Of a stretch of 64,000 nt of DNA, positions 32,248-42,482 are shown piece after piece; positions within the stretch are counted from its first letter, which is position 1; every line of letters begins with the position of its first letter. This stretch comes from Cladophialophora immunda. Its lineage: Eukaryota; Ascomycota; Eurotiomycetes; Chaetothyriales; Herpotrichiellaceae. The stretch covers positions 2,728,001-2,792,000 of the forward strand of contig NW_015622547.1 of NCBI RefSeq assembly GCF_000835495.1, in the 5' to 3' direction. The notes beneath the pieces were generated by a model. That model was not told where the DNA came from. It saw nothing but the letters and a program-made list of their open reading frames with translations, and did not search any database. The translations under genes were made by a program, and so were the position numbers.

Positions 32248-33666
32248 ATAAAAAGCGCTTTCTTTGGGCTTAAAGCTATCGATGTCTCTGTCTGGACACT
32301 GGTCCTCTTCGCATCGTCTGTTCCATTTTCCTCGTCTTTGGGAAGATGGCCGAGTTTGCCAGTGCCGGGTTAGAGTTGAGTTCGGACGGGGAGATTGAAG
32401 TGCTTGCTGTTGCTTTGTTACCTGAACAGTACGCAGTATGCGTGGCCGCCAACCCCGGCCGATCCTTCCCACCCGGAGCTTCCCTCTCTTTCTCCCTCCT
32501 GAAGATGGGACGGGCGGATCGCTGTGTCCCGGAAAAAAACGTCAGTTGCGGTGTGGTCGTGGTCGTGGTGGCGGTCGCGTCACTGTGTCAGGCCACGGAG
32601 AAAAATGCTATCAGGGATTGGGATTGGAGTTGGGAAGCATAAATTACCCAAAGAGGAAACTTTGACACTCCTAACCTCGTATTGGATCCACCACAACCAC
32701 CACCACTGCCACCGCTCAAGGATTCAGGATCCAGGTATTCGGACGGGGGGAGCCCCGGCGCCTTTTTATCATGGTTTCTATTGCTCGGTACTGAGTATGT
32801 ATCCATCGATCAGCGCGACTTTGCTCACCTCCTTCCTCTTTCTCTCCCCTCTATCCCCTCTCGGGCTGTTGGGTAAACAGCCGTCCCAAGTGCCGATTCC
32901 CCCGTTCGGACTACTGTAGAACGACTGGCTCGATGTGATGTTGGCCATGTCATATCAGCCTGATCTCCCCGTGACTGCCCCTGGTGTTCCCGGGAAGGGG
33001 GGGTTAATTTTGGCCTCCTTTCACCCTGTATAGACAAATAGATTCGTATACATGAAACACAGCAAATAAATGCCTGTGCATAATGTTCAATGACCGTCTT
33101 GTCATCGGGGATTCATACTGCTCTAAGCACCAGCCACGCACGCTGAAATGAAGATTATAAGTCAAGCCATAGATACCTAGAGCTAGGGGAAGGACAAGGG
33201 CCGGTTTCTGCCGCTGTGAGCATGAAGCATGGGGCATAGAGCGTTAGAGCGTGAAAATCGTAAAATCGTAAAATCGTAAAATCGTAAAATGTATCTAGCA
33301 CAAAGTGTAAAGGACCTGTACGGGAGGTACGCAGCATCGTAAACGGTGGATGGCCCGGAACTTGCTCTCCTGATAGCCTTGCGCCAACTCAATCCGTTCA
33401 TCTCAATTCCGGTACCGCACGCCATCGTACAATAACCCCAATCCTATTCAATCCCTTGTTCCTGCTGTTATACCGTCTTAAAGAGTCTCTCAAGGGCAGC
33501 GTCCCCTCCTCCCTCTGCTTCGCATTTGTGACTGGCGGGACTTTCACATGTCATCCCTTCTTCCCCGTGCTGCGTAAAATCCCGGGCTCTGAATCCCGGG
33601 ATCACGGCGATGGAGGAATGGGACCAGAGGTGGCTCTGAGGAAGAGCGATTCCGTCGGATGGTATG
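32248..33666. other. Intergenic, no supported gene
   Basis: 1.4 kb between the convergent transcription-factor-like and C2H2/Clr5 genes, so it holds two 3' flanks. A 98-codon ATG frame at 32346-32642 has no recognisable features. A short tandem repeat is listed separately. Confidence 0.5.
33254..33290. repeat. Tandem repeat, 8-bp unit AAAATCGT, 4.6 copies
   Basis: Four perfect consecutive copies of AAAATCGT at 33254-33285, followed by AAAAT. It lies between convergent genes. Probably a neutral microsatellite. Confidence 0.9.
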
Positions 33667-36600
33667 TTACTCAAAGTCCTCGCCTGAGACTGGTACACAT
33701 CGGCTCCATTCGGGGGGCGAATTCTGATCGAGGCGGGTGACTGTGCTCGTCTGTACCTCAGGAGCGTTGAGTCTCGCTAATTCGTCCAGGACCGGCCCGC
33801 CGAGGGAAGGAGGTTGAAAATCCGGCCTTGCGATAGGCGAGTCTTGACGCTGGAAATCTTCGCCGCAGGGGTCGATAGCGGAATTGTCTGCTGTGGTCTT
33901 GTCTCGAGATGGCCCCACGCCGTCACAGTGTGATGATGTAGACCTGGGCTTCGCGATTGATGGTTGGTAGTCTACACAATTGATACCTTTCCGACGGCAC
34001 CCCTGGCAGGGGCGCATGCCACAACACCTGCGATGGGCCTTATAACATTGTACTGGGTTCATTTAGAGTCAGTTCCAGGATACAGACAGATGATTGGACA
34101 GAGCCTTACCACATGAACGGCGTACTTTCTCTTTCCGAGGTTCATACGGAATGAACTGTGTGGTCCTTATACCACCTTCCCTGAAACACCACTGGCCAAA
34201 CGTCGACTGGTACTGTGACGATCTAGAGGATGTTAGAACCTTTGAGCCATAGATCAAGACGACTTACGATGCCACGAAACCGTGCTTATCCTCCATAATT
34301 TTGACGATCTCAGTCAAGGGCCGACGCTCATTTTCGTGCAAGTGTACTAGGACTGACTTATGCTGGTCCCATTCAGTCTGCGACGGATATTTGGCAAAAT
34401 CAAGAAATTGGTCCATCAGGCTTCTGTTAACCGGGAACGCCTTCGCCCGAACTTCAGAGAGGAGTGATCGAACCTGACCTGGATTGCCATCCACAGTTGC
34501 CATGGTTTTTTTCACTTCAATCTCCCATAAGTTGCCCTGGCTCACTGCTTCACGTAGGAACAGGACTTCCGCAGCGTGCAGAAGATCATTCAAGGCTTCC
34601 GCACGTTTCAAAATCTGTCTACAGTCGTCAAGCGACTTGGACCACAAGTTCTTCCGGATCTCTTGAATTTCTTCCGAGACGATAAGACAGTTGACTTGTA
34701 ATTCCCATGGAGTATTGTTGGGTTGTGAGTCTTGCTGAAGAGCCGTGGTGCCATCTCCCTCTTGTACCTTCCATTCTTCGTGGTTGTATGGAGGTATCTT
34801 GCGAAGAGCTTTCATAGGGTCATCAGCCTCAAATCCGTGGTGATATTGATCTACATGGTTCTTGTAATCTCCTCGTCGAATAAAGCTTTTCTCACAATTA
34901 CTGAGGAAACAGTAGAAGCGATGGCCAGGGGGGGCGGTATGACCAACGTTCGTTGTGATTGTAGAGCTTTCACCAAGTACTTCGTGCCATTTAGCGCTAC
35001 ATGAGTTAGGAGCACGATCAAGAGGTCGCGGTATAGATCTGCTGTAAACCTGTTCGAGACCGGAAGAAGTGTGAGATTGACTCGGCTGGTCTGGGTCATG
35101 GCCCTGGGAATGTCCCTCGCTTCTGCTGGAATCTTGTTGGACAGAAGGCTCCTTCAACGACGTCGAGGCCATTGAAAGGGGTACTGCCTTGGTGGGATCT
35201 CGATCTCCAGCAGGGGACGCGCCTGATACTTTGTGTGGCTCATCCGTTTCTATTTCTTCCTCAGAATCATCGCCTAAAGGCAACGCCAACAACGCAATGT
35301 CCTCGAAGTGCTTTCCAAGATGCTTGACGAATGCTCGTTGTGTTGACCAGTCTGCTCTCCGACAGAGAGGGCATTGTTCTCCTTCGATCGGTCGTGCTTG
35401 GACATTTTTGGCCCGTTGGATGATTGCTCCAAGCTGTTGTGGCCTTGATTCTGCCAGCGAGTGTTTATTGCGAAGATGATCAAAGAGCATCTCTTCAGTT
35501 TTCAGGTGCTGAGAGCAGATATAGCATTTGAAAAAAGAATAGCATCTGTGTTTGTGAAACTCATGTTCTGTCCATAGCTTCCTTGTCGGGAACACGGTCA
35601 ACTGATCTCTACAACCGGTGAATGTGCAGACATAGGGCTTAATATCCGCAAAAACATGAGCCCTGAAAATGTCAGAGGTGCGATGGCTGATGTGGTAAAC
35701 TTACTTCCATTGAGTGCGGTCTTTAATCGTGGTGAGCCTGTGGCCGCATATCTCACAATTGAATGGAATGCCCAAGGCCACAGCATTTGGCGTTTTGGGC
35801 ACGCGGCGCGAGGTGCCATCGGCAAGGCTGGGGAGGAATGAAGAATGTGACGCGGCCGAAGCTGGAATTGCACCTGGAGTGATAATCGAGGTCCCCAAGC
35901 CAGAATCGTAGATTGTGATCGCCGGTCGGAAGAACGATTTCGGTCGAGCGGCTCCTTCAGTGATGATAAAGGTTGAATCACTTGGATCTTTCTCTCTCCT
36001 CAGCTCGTCATACCTTTGAGAATTAGCCTCTCCCAATCGCTCAGCCAGCGGCCCATCTGCATCTTGGAATCTGTCCAAGATCTGACGGATCCAGTGCCGC
36101 GCAGCCTCCGACGCGTGGAACTTGCTTGGAGGCTGGGTTTTGTAAGGCCGGTATCCGCGTTCACTGGTTGTCAAGATTTGCTGAATGGTAGGGAGAAGGT
36201 CCATGAGCAATCTTGTCCGAAAGCTAAGAACTCGAAGCAAGGTGGTGGCCCATGATTCCGCAGGTGGCCAGGGTGAGTCGTCTTCATCGCCGCCGCTTAC
36301 AGACTCGGCATCAGAGTCCTCTTCGTCTGTGGCGTCGTGTCTTTGAAGCGTGGACAAATCCGAATCTTCTGCAGTCAAGACATGCGAAGCTTTCTCGATA
36401 AGCACTTTAAGATTAGAGGTAGGCACTTGACAGTGTTCGGAGTCCGTAGTTTGGCTCGCTTGGTAATGCTTGCGTGAGGCTGTGTCGGTTAACAGACACT
36501 CTGGAGGCCATTGGTACATCGACGTTCTTTGCAACTCACCGAACAGCAGAGCATGTCCGATTCTGACAAAGGCTCCCAGGATTGTTTGGCGTAGTGTGGG

Positions 36601-37089
36601 AGCCACTTCCAGGCTGGCCTCTAGCTTTCCTCCTTGCAGAGTGTCTCCCCAGAGGTTCAACTTGCCATAGCAGTCCCCAATACCTACCCTCTCCCGCGCC
36701 CTAAGATAGATGTTGTCCTTGGAGTTCTGCCATGCTGTCTTGAGTTCCTTCATGACTTGCAAACACTCGTCGTGGAGGTCAGAGACCAGCCCATTCTCGG
36801 ATCCAAACTTGTGACAGGAGCCGGCAGAATCTGTTGCTGGGAAAACACCATCGTGGTCTTTTACCCACTTGATGATACGGTCGTCCATTTGTGATTCTTT
36901 GTGATCTTGGTGGTCATCTTTCATCTTGGTCGGCCGACGGCCTAATGATGAGGAATCGCAAAGAAAAGCTGAGTTTTGAGAAGCAAAGTAGGGTGGTGTC
37001 TGAGGAGGGGTTCGAGACCGCCTGGAATTTGATTGAGAGTCTGCCTTGCCATTCCTGCACGTGCGATTGGCTGAAGATCTCTCAATCAT
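33667..37089 (-). CDS. C2H2 zinc-finger protein with Clr5 domain and C-terminal Zn2Cys6 cluster
   Basis: Four exons: 35705-37089, 34268-35662, 34110-34222, 33667-34052; introns of 42, 45 and 57 nt with GTAAGT/GTAAGG donors. The product is 1,092 aa, probably nuclear. The first 450 residues are mostly helical and uncharacterised. A C2H2 array starts near residue 450: CEICGHRLTTIKDRTQWKAH, YVCTFTGC, CYICSQHLKTEEMLFDH and CPLCRRADWSTQRAFVKH. A separate finger (FYCFLSNCEKSFIRRGDY) follows near residue 690. A Clr5-like domain near 890-940 crosses an exon junction (LTEIVKIMEDKHGFVAS then SQYQSTFGQWCF). A canonical Zn2Cys6 cluster follows (C-x2-C-x6-C-x5-C-x2-C-x6-C) in CVQCYKAHRRCCGMRPCQGC. Alternative starts are 36924 and 36888. 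It is divergent from the DUF7580-like gene. Confidence 0.78.
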
Positions 37090-37308
37090 GGCCGTTTCGT
37101 TGGTGATGGTGGTGGCTGAGCTGCAGATGTGTCCCAATTGACGCCTTGCTCGTGTTTGCGTAGCAGGTCATGCGCGCTGGCCTTTTCTCGCTAGCATTGA
37201 GATCGGCTCTACACCGCCAGCCTGATGGATAGCAGCTTTCCGGCCCTTTGGCTTCGTGCTTGCTCTTTTCTTGTAAGTTCATGCCAGGACCGAAAGAAGG
37301 TCAACGTC
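37090..37308. promoter_or_regulatory. 219-bp bidirectional promoter
   Basis: Separates the start codons of the C2H2/Clr5/Zn2Cys6 gene (minus) and the DUF7580-like gene (plus). The plus-strand frame also has an earlier in-frame ATG at 37225. The short shared spacing suggests possible co-regulation. Confidence 0.5.
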
Positions 37309-39216
37309 ATGGCAGAGCTTGCATTGGCCGTGCTACCCCTAGTCATCTCTGCTCTGGAGCACTATTCTTCCGTTAGCAGGACGATTTCTCGATATCGAAA
37401 GTTTTCGGACAAAGCGGACGAGTTTTTCGCCGAGTTGGATGTTCAATGCAAGATCTTCCAGATTTCGGTGCAGCTCTTACTAGCGTCAGAGGTTGGTGAT
37501 GAACAGGCGGTGCGAATGCTGCAGGATGAGAATGATAGTGGGTGGAAAGATGCCGCCTTGGACGCCTTCCTGTCTGATCGGTTTTCTGGCGGTTATGCTT
37601 CAGCAGCGACAAACTGCCTGGAGCTCATCCGCCGCCAAATCTCAAAGCTGCTGGAGGTCAGCGAGTCGTTCAAATATGTCGCTGCACAAGTAGAGGAAGT
37701 GAGTATCGCTGACATTCTCGCCTGCAACAACTCGAACTAATTCGGTCAGGATGGCAGACTGTCACTCAATAAGAAAGCGCACCGAATCGGCAAGAAAATC
37801 GACATCGTGTGTTCCAAAGGGCGTATCGCTGAATCGCTGAACAGTCTCAAAGGCCGCGCACAGGATTTCCGAATCTTGGTCGAGCAAACGGAGCGTCTAG
37901 CTGAACGACGCCCTCCCCAGGAGCCCAATCGTTTCGCAAAAGCCAGAGTAGAGCGATTCAAAGCCGTGGAGGCTGCCGCGAACAATCTTTACGCGGCCTT
38001 CGGTCAGGCTTGCACAAAACATACAGAGCACCAGGGCTATATTGGCCTCCAACCAACGTACAATGACTCTGGCCATGTCAAGTTTGTTCTTGCCTTCAAG
38101 TCTTTGACGATACAGTCCACACCAAAGGTCCCAGCATCTGCAGAGACACATGTATGCTGGTTGAACATTGAATCAATGATTACTGCAAGGATCCGTCCCA
38201 TCGAAACCACTGGTGTCTTGGAGTCAATGAACAAGACAGCCAAACGGGTCCTAGACGCTCCCCCAGAGGATTCGGAACGCCGTATCGACGCAACACAGAA
38301 GGCGAAGAAGCAAAAGAAGGCCGTTTCTTCCCAAGCGGTGCCATTGCTCGACTGCCGGTTGACGCGGTCGCCATGCTCGTCCGGAGGAATACATTCATTG
38401 GACACCTTGGTCAATCTATGCAGCCACAACAACTTCTGCAATCAGATTCAGAAGGTTCTCATGCAATCGAAATTGCCCGCAGACAGTTGCATCGGATATC
38501 TTGAGACGAGTGACAGCTCGAAGCATCTAGTATATGTCCATTCCAGGATGCAAAAGGTCACCTCGGGGACCAGGAGGGTTGAAATGAGGGCGTTGAGCGA
38601 ACTGCTCAAGGATGCTGCTCGTTCGATGCAGCTGCATGATTTCCTGGCGGACCACAAAAGGATTCATATCGGCAAACAATTGGCACTGGCTCTCTTGCAG
38701 TTCCATGAGACTTGCTGGCTAAAAGAATCTTGGTCGAGCGACGACATTGTGGTATCGGGCGCGGCTAAAGACGAAGGCAGTGACTCGCTGCATAGCAACG
38801 AACCTGCAGAAGAATCATACGCCAATGTTTCCATTCATCAGCAAGCAATTGCTGCGAGACCACCGCAGCCGAAGCCGATGCCGTAGCCGATGCCGTACAT
38901 TCGCAATCGACCATTGTTCAACCTCGGAAAAGTTCTGCTTGAGCTTGCCTTTCAAACGCCTTTTTGGGAATTGAGACGACCGGAAGACAGGATTTGTGAT
39001 CGGCCGGCCGACTCCGACTTTTTCACAGCTAAAAGATTGCTTTGCAGCGTCTCCGCGCGACTGGGCGGCAGATTCGCTGAAGCTGTACGGAAGTGCGTCG
39101 AGTGTGACTTTGGCCAGGGAGACGACCTCGCCTCGGAGAGGTTGCAGGCAAGCTTCTACCAGCATGTCATTTGCGAGTTAGAGACGTGCGAGCAGCGTTG
39201 TCATGACCTTGCATGA
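37309..39216 (+). pseudogene. DUF7580-like fungal protein, interrupted by an in-frame stop
   Basis: Two exons: 37309-37698 and 37750-39216; intron of 51 nt (GTGAGT...CAG). The N-terminus (MAELALAVLPLVISALEHYS) and the C-terminal block are typical of fungal DUF7580-type proteins. That block contains KRIHIGKQLALALLQFHETC and, after a linker, YIRNRPLFNLGKVLLELAFQ. Homologues are often found with STAND/heterokaryon-incompatibility-type genes; their function is unknown. A TAG at 38884-38886 interrupts the frame in the linker. It sits exactly at the junction of two perfect copies of AGCCGATGCCGT (38873-38884 and 38885-38896). The frame reopens at once and stays intact to 39216. With the stop, only 508 residues would be made and the last 110, including a conserved block, would be lost. 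A recent null allele, readthrough or an assembly error are all possible. Confidence 0.7.
38873..38896. repeat. 12-bp perfect tandem duplication creating a stop codon
   Basis: AGCCGATGCCGT occurs twice back to back. The join T|AG makes a TAG in the frame of the DUF7580-like gene. The length is a multiple of three, so the frame after the stop is unchanged. Confidence 0.95.
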
Positions 39217-40033
39217 GAGGAAGGTGCGAGAAAGCCCCAGGACATTGTCGAGTGGCAGGAAAGTCTGATATGTGTTCGTAGCGTCAACAGTCAGCACATA
39301 GCTCCGAACAGATGCCACCAGGATTGACTAACCTGTTGTGCGGTGAGCTGAGGCTGTCGCAGACCTGGAAAATGATTGTCATCACTATCACCAAAGCCGA
39401 CACAGACCAGAAGCATTCTGTGAATGGCGACGAGGTGGTCGTCAGATCAGATGTAGCTAATATTGTCAATGAGGATAGGGATACCGCTGCGTTCATGGGT
39501 TGAGCAAATACCTTTGTAAGTGACGATTGCCTCTGAGCGAATAAAGTCAGAGTAACCACCATTGGCCTTTCCTTCTCAAAATATGCCACTCGTTTTTTTG
39601 ACATCAGCTCGCCCTGTATGTCAATTCTAGACGAGGAGAGGCATAGCATGACGGCATATGAATATAGATGCTCGATACCTGGCATTATGCGCAGTATGCG
39701 GTCTTAGTAGGACTGGAAGGTTCGAAGAATCGCATAAGGTCTGTCTCACCACCGAAGAACTGAAACGCTGTGACAACTGCCGAGACAACCTAAAGCACAA
39801 ATGGAATTGATTGAGGACTGTTATGTATCTAATTACAATGAGACACTTTGCCTCCTTTGACTGGCAGTTGCATCAAGCTTGCAATCGACCATTTTTGTGT
39901 CTCAACTCGAGTGGTGTCTGTCGTCCAGTTTTGACCAAGCCAGAACATTGTACAAGCATTTCAAAGTTTCTCACCGCACCTCTGCGAAGAGTGAGCAATT
40001 CTGCTGCGCACTGGGCTTGTCGGGACTGCTTAC
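39217..40033. other. Intergenic between convergent genes
   Basis: 817 bp between the DUF7580-like gene and ATP1. A 133-codon ATG frame on the minus strand (39284-39685) has one hydrophobic segment (FWSVSALVIVMTIIFQVC) but no recognisable homology. I do not call it a gene. Confidence 0.45.
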
Positions 40034-42054
40034 CTATGAGAAATTCTTGGTAAAGTTCACGATCACCTCTTTCAATCGTTGCTCGAGATCTTTGCTCAAT
40101 TGGCCCTCCTTGTCAATTGTTGCCAGAAGGTCAGCTTGATCGCTCTTCAAGTGCGCAAGGAAGTCGGCTTCCCATTGCAAGATCTTGCTGACTGGGACGC
40201 TGTCCAGGTGGCCGTTGACACCGGCATAGATGAGAGGAACCATTTCATTGACAGCCATGGGGCTATATTGCTTCTGCTTCAAGAGTTCTGTCAATCGTTC
40301 GCCACGGCTGAGCGTCTGCTTGGTGGCGGCGTCGAGATCGGAACCGAATTGCGCGAAGGCTGCCACTTCTCGGTATTGAGCCAAGAAGAGTTTCAAGGAA
40401 CCGGCAACTTGTTTCATGGCCTTGAGCTGTGCAGCAGAGCCCACACGCGAGACAGAGAGACCGACATTAATGGCAGGTCGAACACCCTTGTAGAACAGTT
40501 CAGCTTCCAAGAAAATCTGGCCGTCCGTGATGGAAATGACGTTCGTAGGAATGTAGGCAGACACATCACCACCCTGCGTCTCAATGATCGGGAGAGCGGT
40601 CAGCGAGCCTCCGCCATGCTTGTCGTTCATCTTGGCCGCTCGTTCCAGAAGTCGGGAGTGGAGGTAGAAAACATCGCCCGGGTACGCCTCACGCCCAGGA
40701 GGGCGACGGAGCAACAGCGACATCTGACGGTATGCAACCGCCTGTTTCGACAGGTCGTCGTGGATTAAGAGAGCATGCTTGCCATTATCCCTAAACCACT
40801 CGCCAATAGATGTCTGACGCGAGTAGAGTTAGTAGATGTTCGTGAAGGTCAATATAAGTTGTGAAAGGACGATGAGATCGACGAAAAGGTCCTGGGGTCC
40901 GGGAATGAAGCTCTCCTTGCTTCTATGCGAGGGGAGAACAAAAGAAAGGCACTTACCCCAGTGAATGGAGCGAGGTACTGCAAAGGCGCCGCTTCGGAGG
41001 CGGTAGCAGCGACGACGATGCAATACTTCATGGCATCGTTTTCCTCCAAAGTCTTGACAAGCTGGGCAACAGTGGATCGCTTCTGACCGACAGCCACGTA
41101 GACACAGTAGAGCTTCTTGGTCTCGTCATTGCCATTGTTCCATCTCTTCTGGTTCAACATGGCGTCCAGAGCGACGGCGGTTTTTCCGGTTTGACGATCA
41201 CCGATGATCAATTCACGCTGACCACGGCCGATGGGCACCATTGCGTCGACAGATTTGAGACCGGTCTGGACAGGCTGATTGACGGATCGTCGGGGAAGAA
41301 TACCAGGAGCCTTCAGTTGAGCACGACGCCTCTCGGTGGTTTTGATTGGTCCTTTTCCATCGATCGGTTGACCAAGAGCGTCAACAACGCGACCAAGCAT
41401 AGCCTCGCCGACGGGAACATCAACCTGGAAGCTGTTAGTTGCTAAATATCCAGCAAGCGAACCAATTTCCTCACAATCTGGCCAGTCCGCTTAACGGTTT
41501 CTCCTTCTTTGACAAGACGATCCGAACCGAAAAGCACAACACCGACTTGGCCGGCTTCCAAGTTCATGCACATTCCCTTGACACCGGAGGCAAACTCGAC
41601 CAGCTCCTCAGCCTGGACATTGCTCATGCCATGCACACGGGCAATACCATCACCGACGGACAGAACGCGACCGGTCTCGGCAAGGCCTGCTTCCTCTTGC
41701 ACACCACGGATTCGTTGCTCAAGGATGGAGGAAACTTCGGTAGGGGAGGCTTTGGCGTCAGCAGCGTATGATCGGACTTGTTTTGAGGCAGCATTGAGAG
41801 GCGCAGGGGTGACGACCCGGGACTGTGAAGATTTTCATTAGCTCGAAGTCCAGCCACAACGCCATGGCAGAGCTTCAATTGATGAATTTCGAGCTCCAAA
41901 TGTGCTAAGACAGCCTCATTGACGCAGATTTTCGTGATTCTGAAGCTTTTACTGCCTGCTGAAGGAGTTTCAAGCTTACCGCAGCTATTCTGCCCGAAGC
42001 AGATAGGGCGCCAGCAATGCGGCCAGACTGGCGCAAGACGTTCCTCGACATCAT
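40034..42054 (-). CDS. ATP1: Mitochondrial F1-ATP synthase subunit alpha
   Basis: Alpha subunit of the F1 sector of mitochondrial ATP synthase, nuclear-encoded and imported into the matrix. Four exons: 41980-42054, 41475-41822, 40957-41424, 40034-40813; introns of 157, 50 and 143 nt. The total is 556 aa. Exon 1 encodes only the start of the presequence ([15 protein letters not shown]). The mature N-terminal part has [14 protein letters not shown]; the Walker A motif is [13 protein letters not shown]. The signature [17 protein letters not shown] and the arginine-finger region are in the last exon, which ends [12 protein letters not shown]. Adjacent starts at 42054 and 42051 both exist. Divergent from AKR1. 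Confidence 0.97.
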
Positions 42055-42482
42055 CTTGCCGACCCGTGAAGCTGATATGAGGAACTTCCTAGGAGGAAAA
42101 GGTGTAATGAGATAGGTCGGAGGGAGTGGAGAGGAGAATTTTGATGTGAAGTCGAGGATGCCAGCTAGTAGTTTGTAAGGGGAGCTTCAATCGAATTAAT
42201 CCCGGAACTCGCAGGAGGACGAATCCGGCCGATGAGGCACGTTTGCCGAGGGGCGCTTCTTGGCGACCGGTTCCACGTGATAGGCCCCTTTATACGACAA
42301 ATCCGAGGCGGCCTTGTCAGTTTGGGGTCCAGCTGCGGACGAACTGGAAGATTCAGGAGGCCAGGAGGTTTAGACTGCGTTTTCTTTGACTGTGCATCTG
42401 AATATTCTGCCCTCTCGACCCGAACATTATGGAAAAATCATTATGTGCCTTTCTGCGACAGTAGTCTCAATCACGCAGCGCC
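42055..42482. promoter_or_regulatory. Shared promoter region of ATP1 and AKR1
   Basis: 428 bp between divergent start codons. It must contain both promoters and 5' UTRs; no specific site could be assigned. Confidence 0.45.

Noticed and set aside
32346..32642. 98-codon ATG frame downstream of the transcription-factor-like gene
   Set aside because: Lies in the expected 3' UTR/intergenic zone, contains a Val-rich low-complexity run and lacks any motif.
2461..32964. Shared 13-mer ATATCAGCCTGAT at 2462 and 32952
   Set aside because: A handful of identical 13-mers are expected by chance in 64 kb; flanking similarity is weak, so I do not treat it as a dispersed element.
39284..39685. 133-codon minus-strand frame with one hydrophobic segment
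   Set aside because: No homology or splice partner. A single hydrophobic stretch in a frame of this size can occur by chance between convergent genes.
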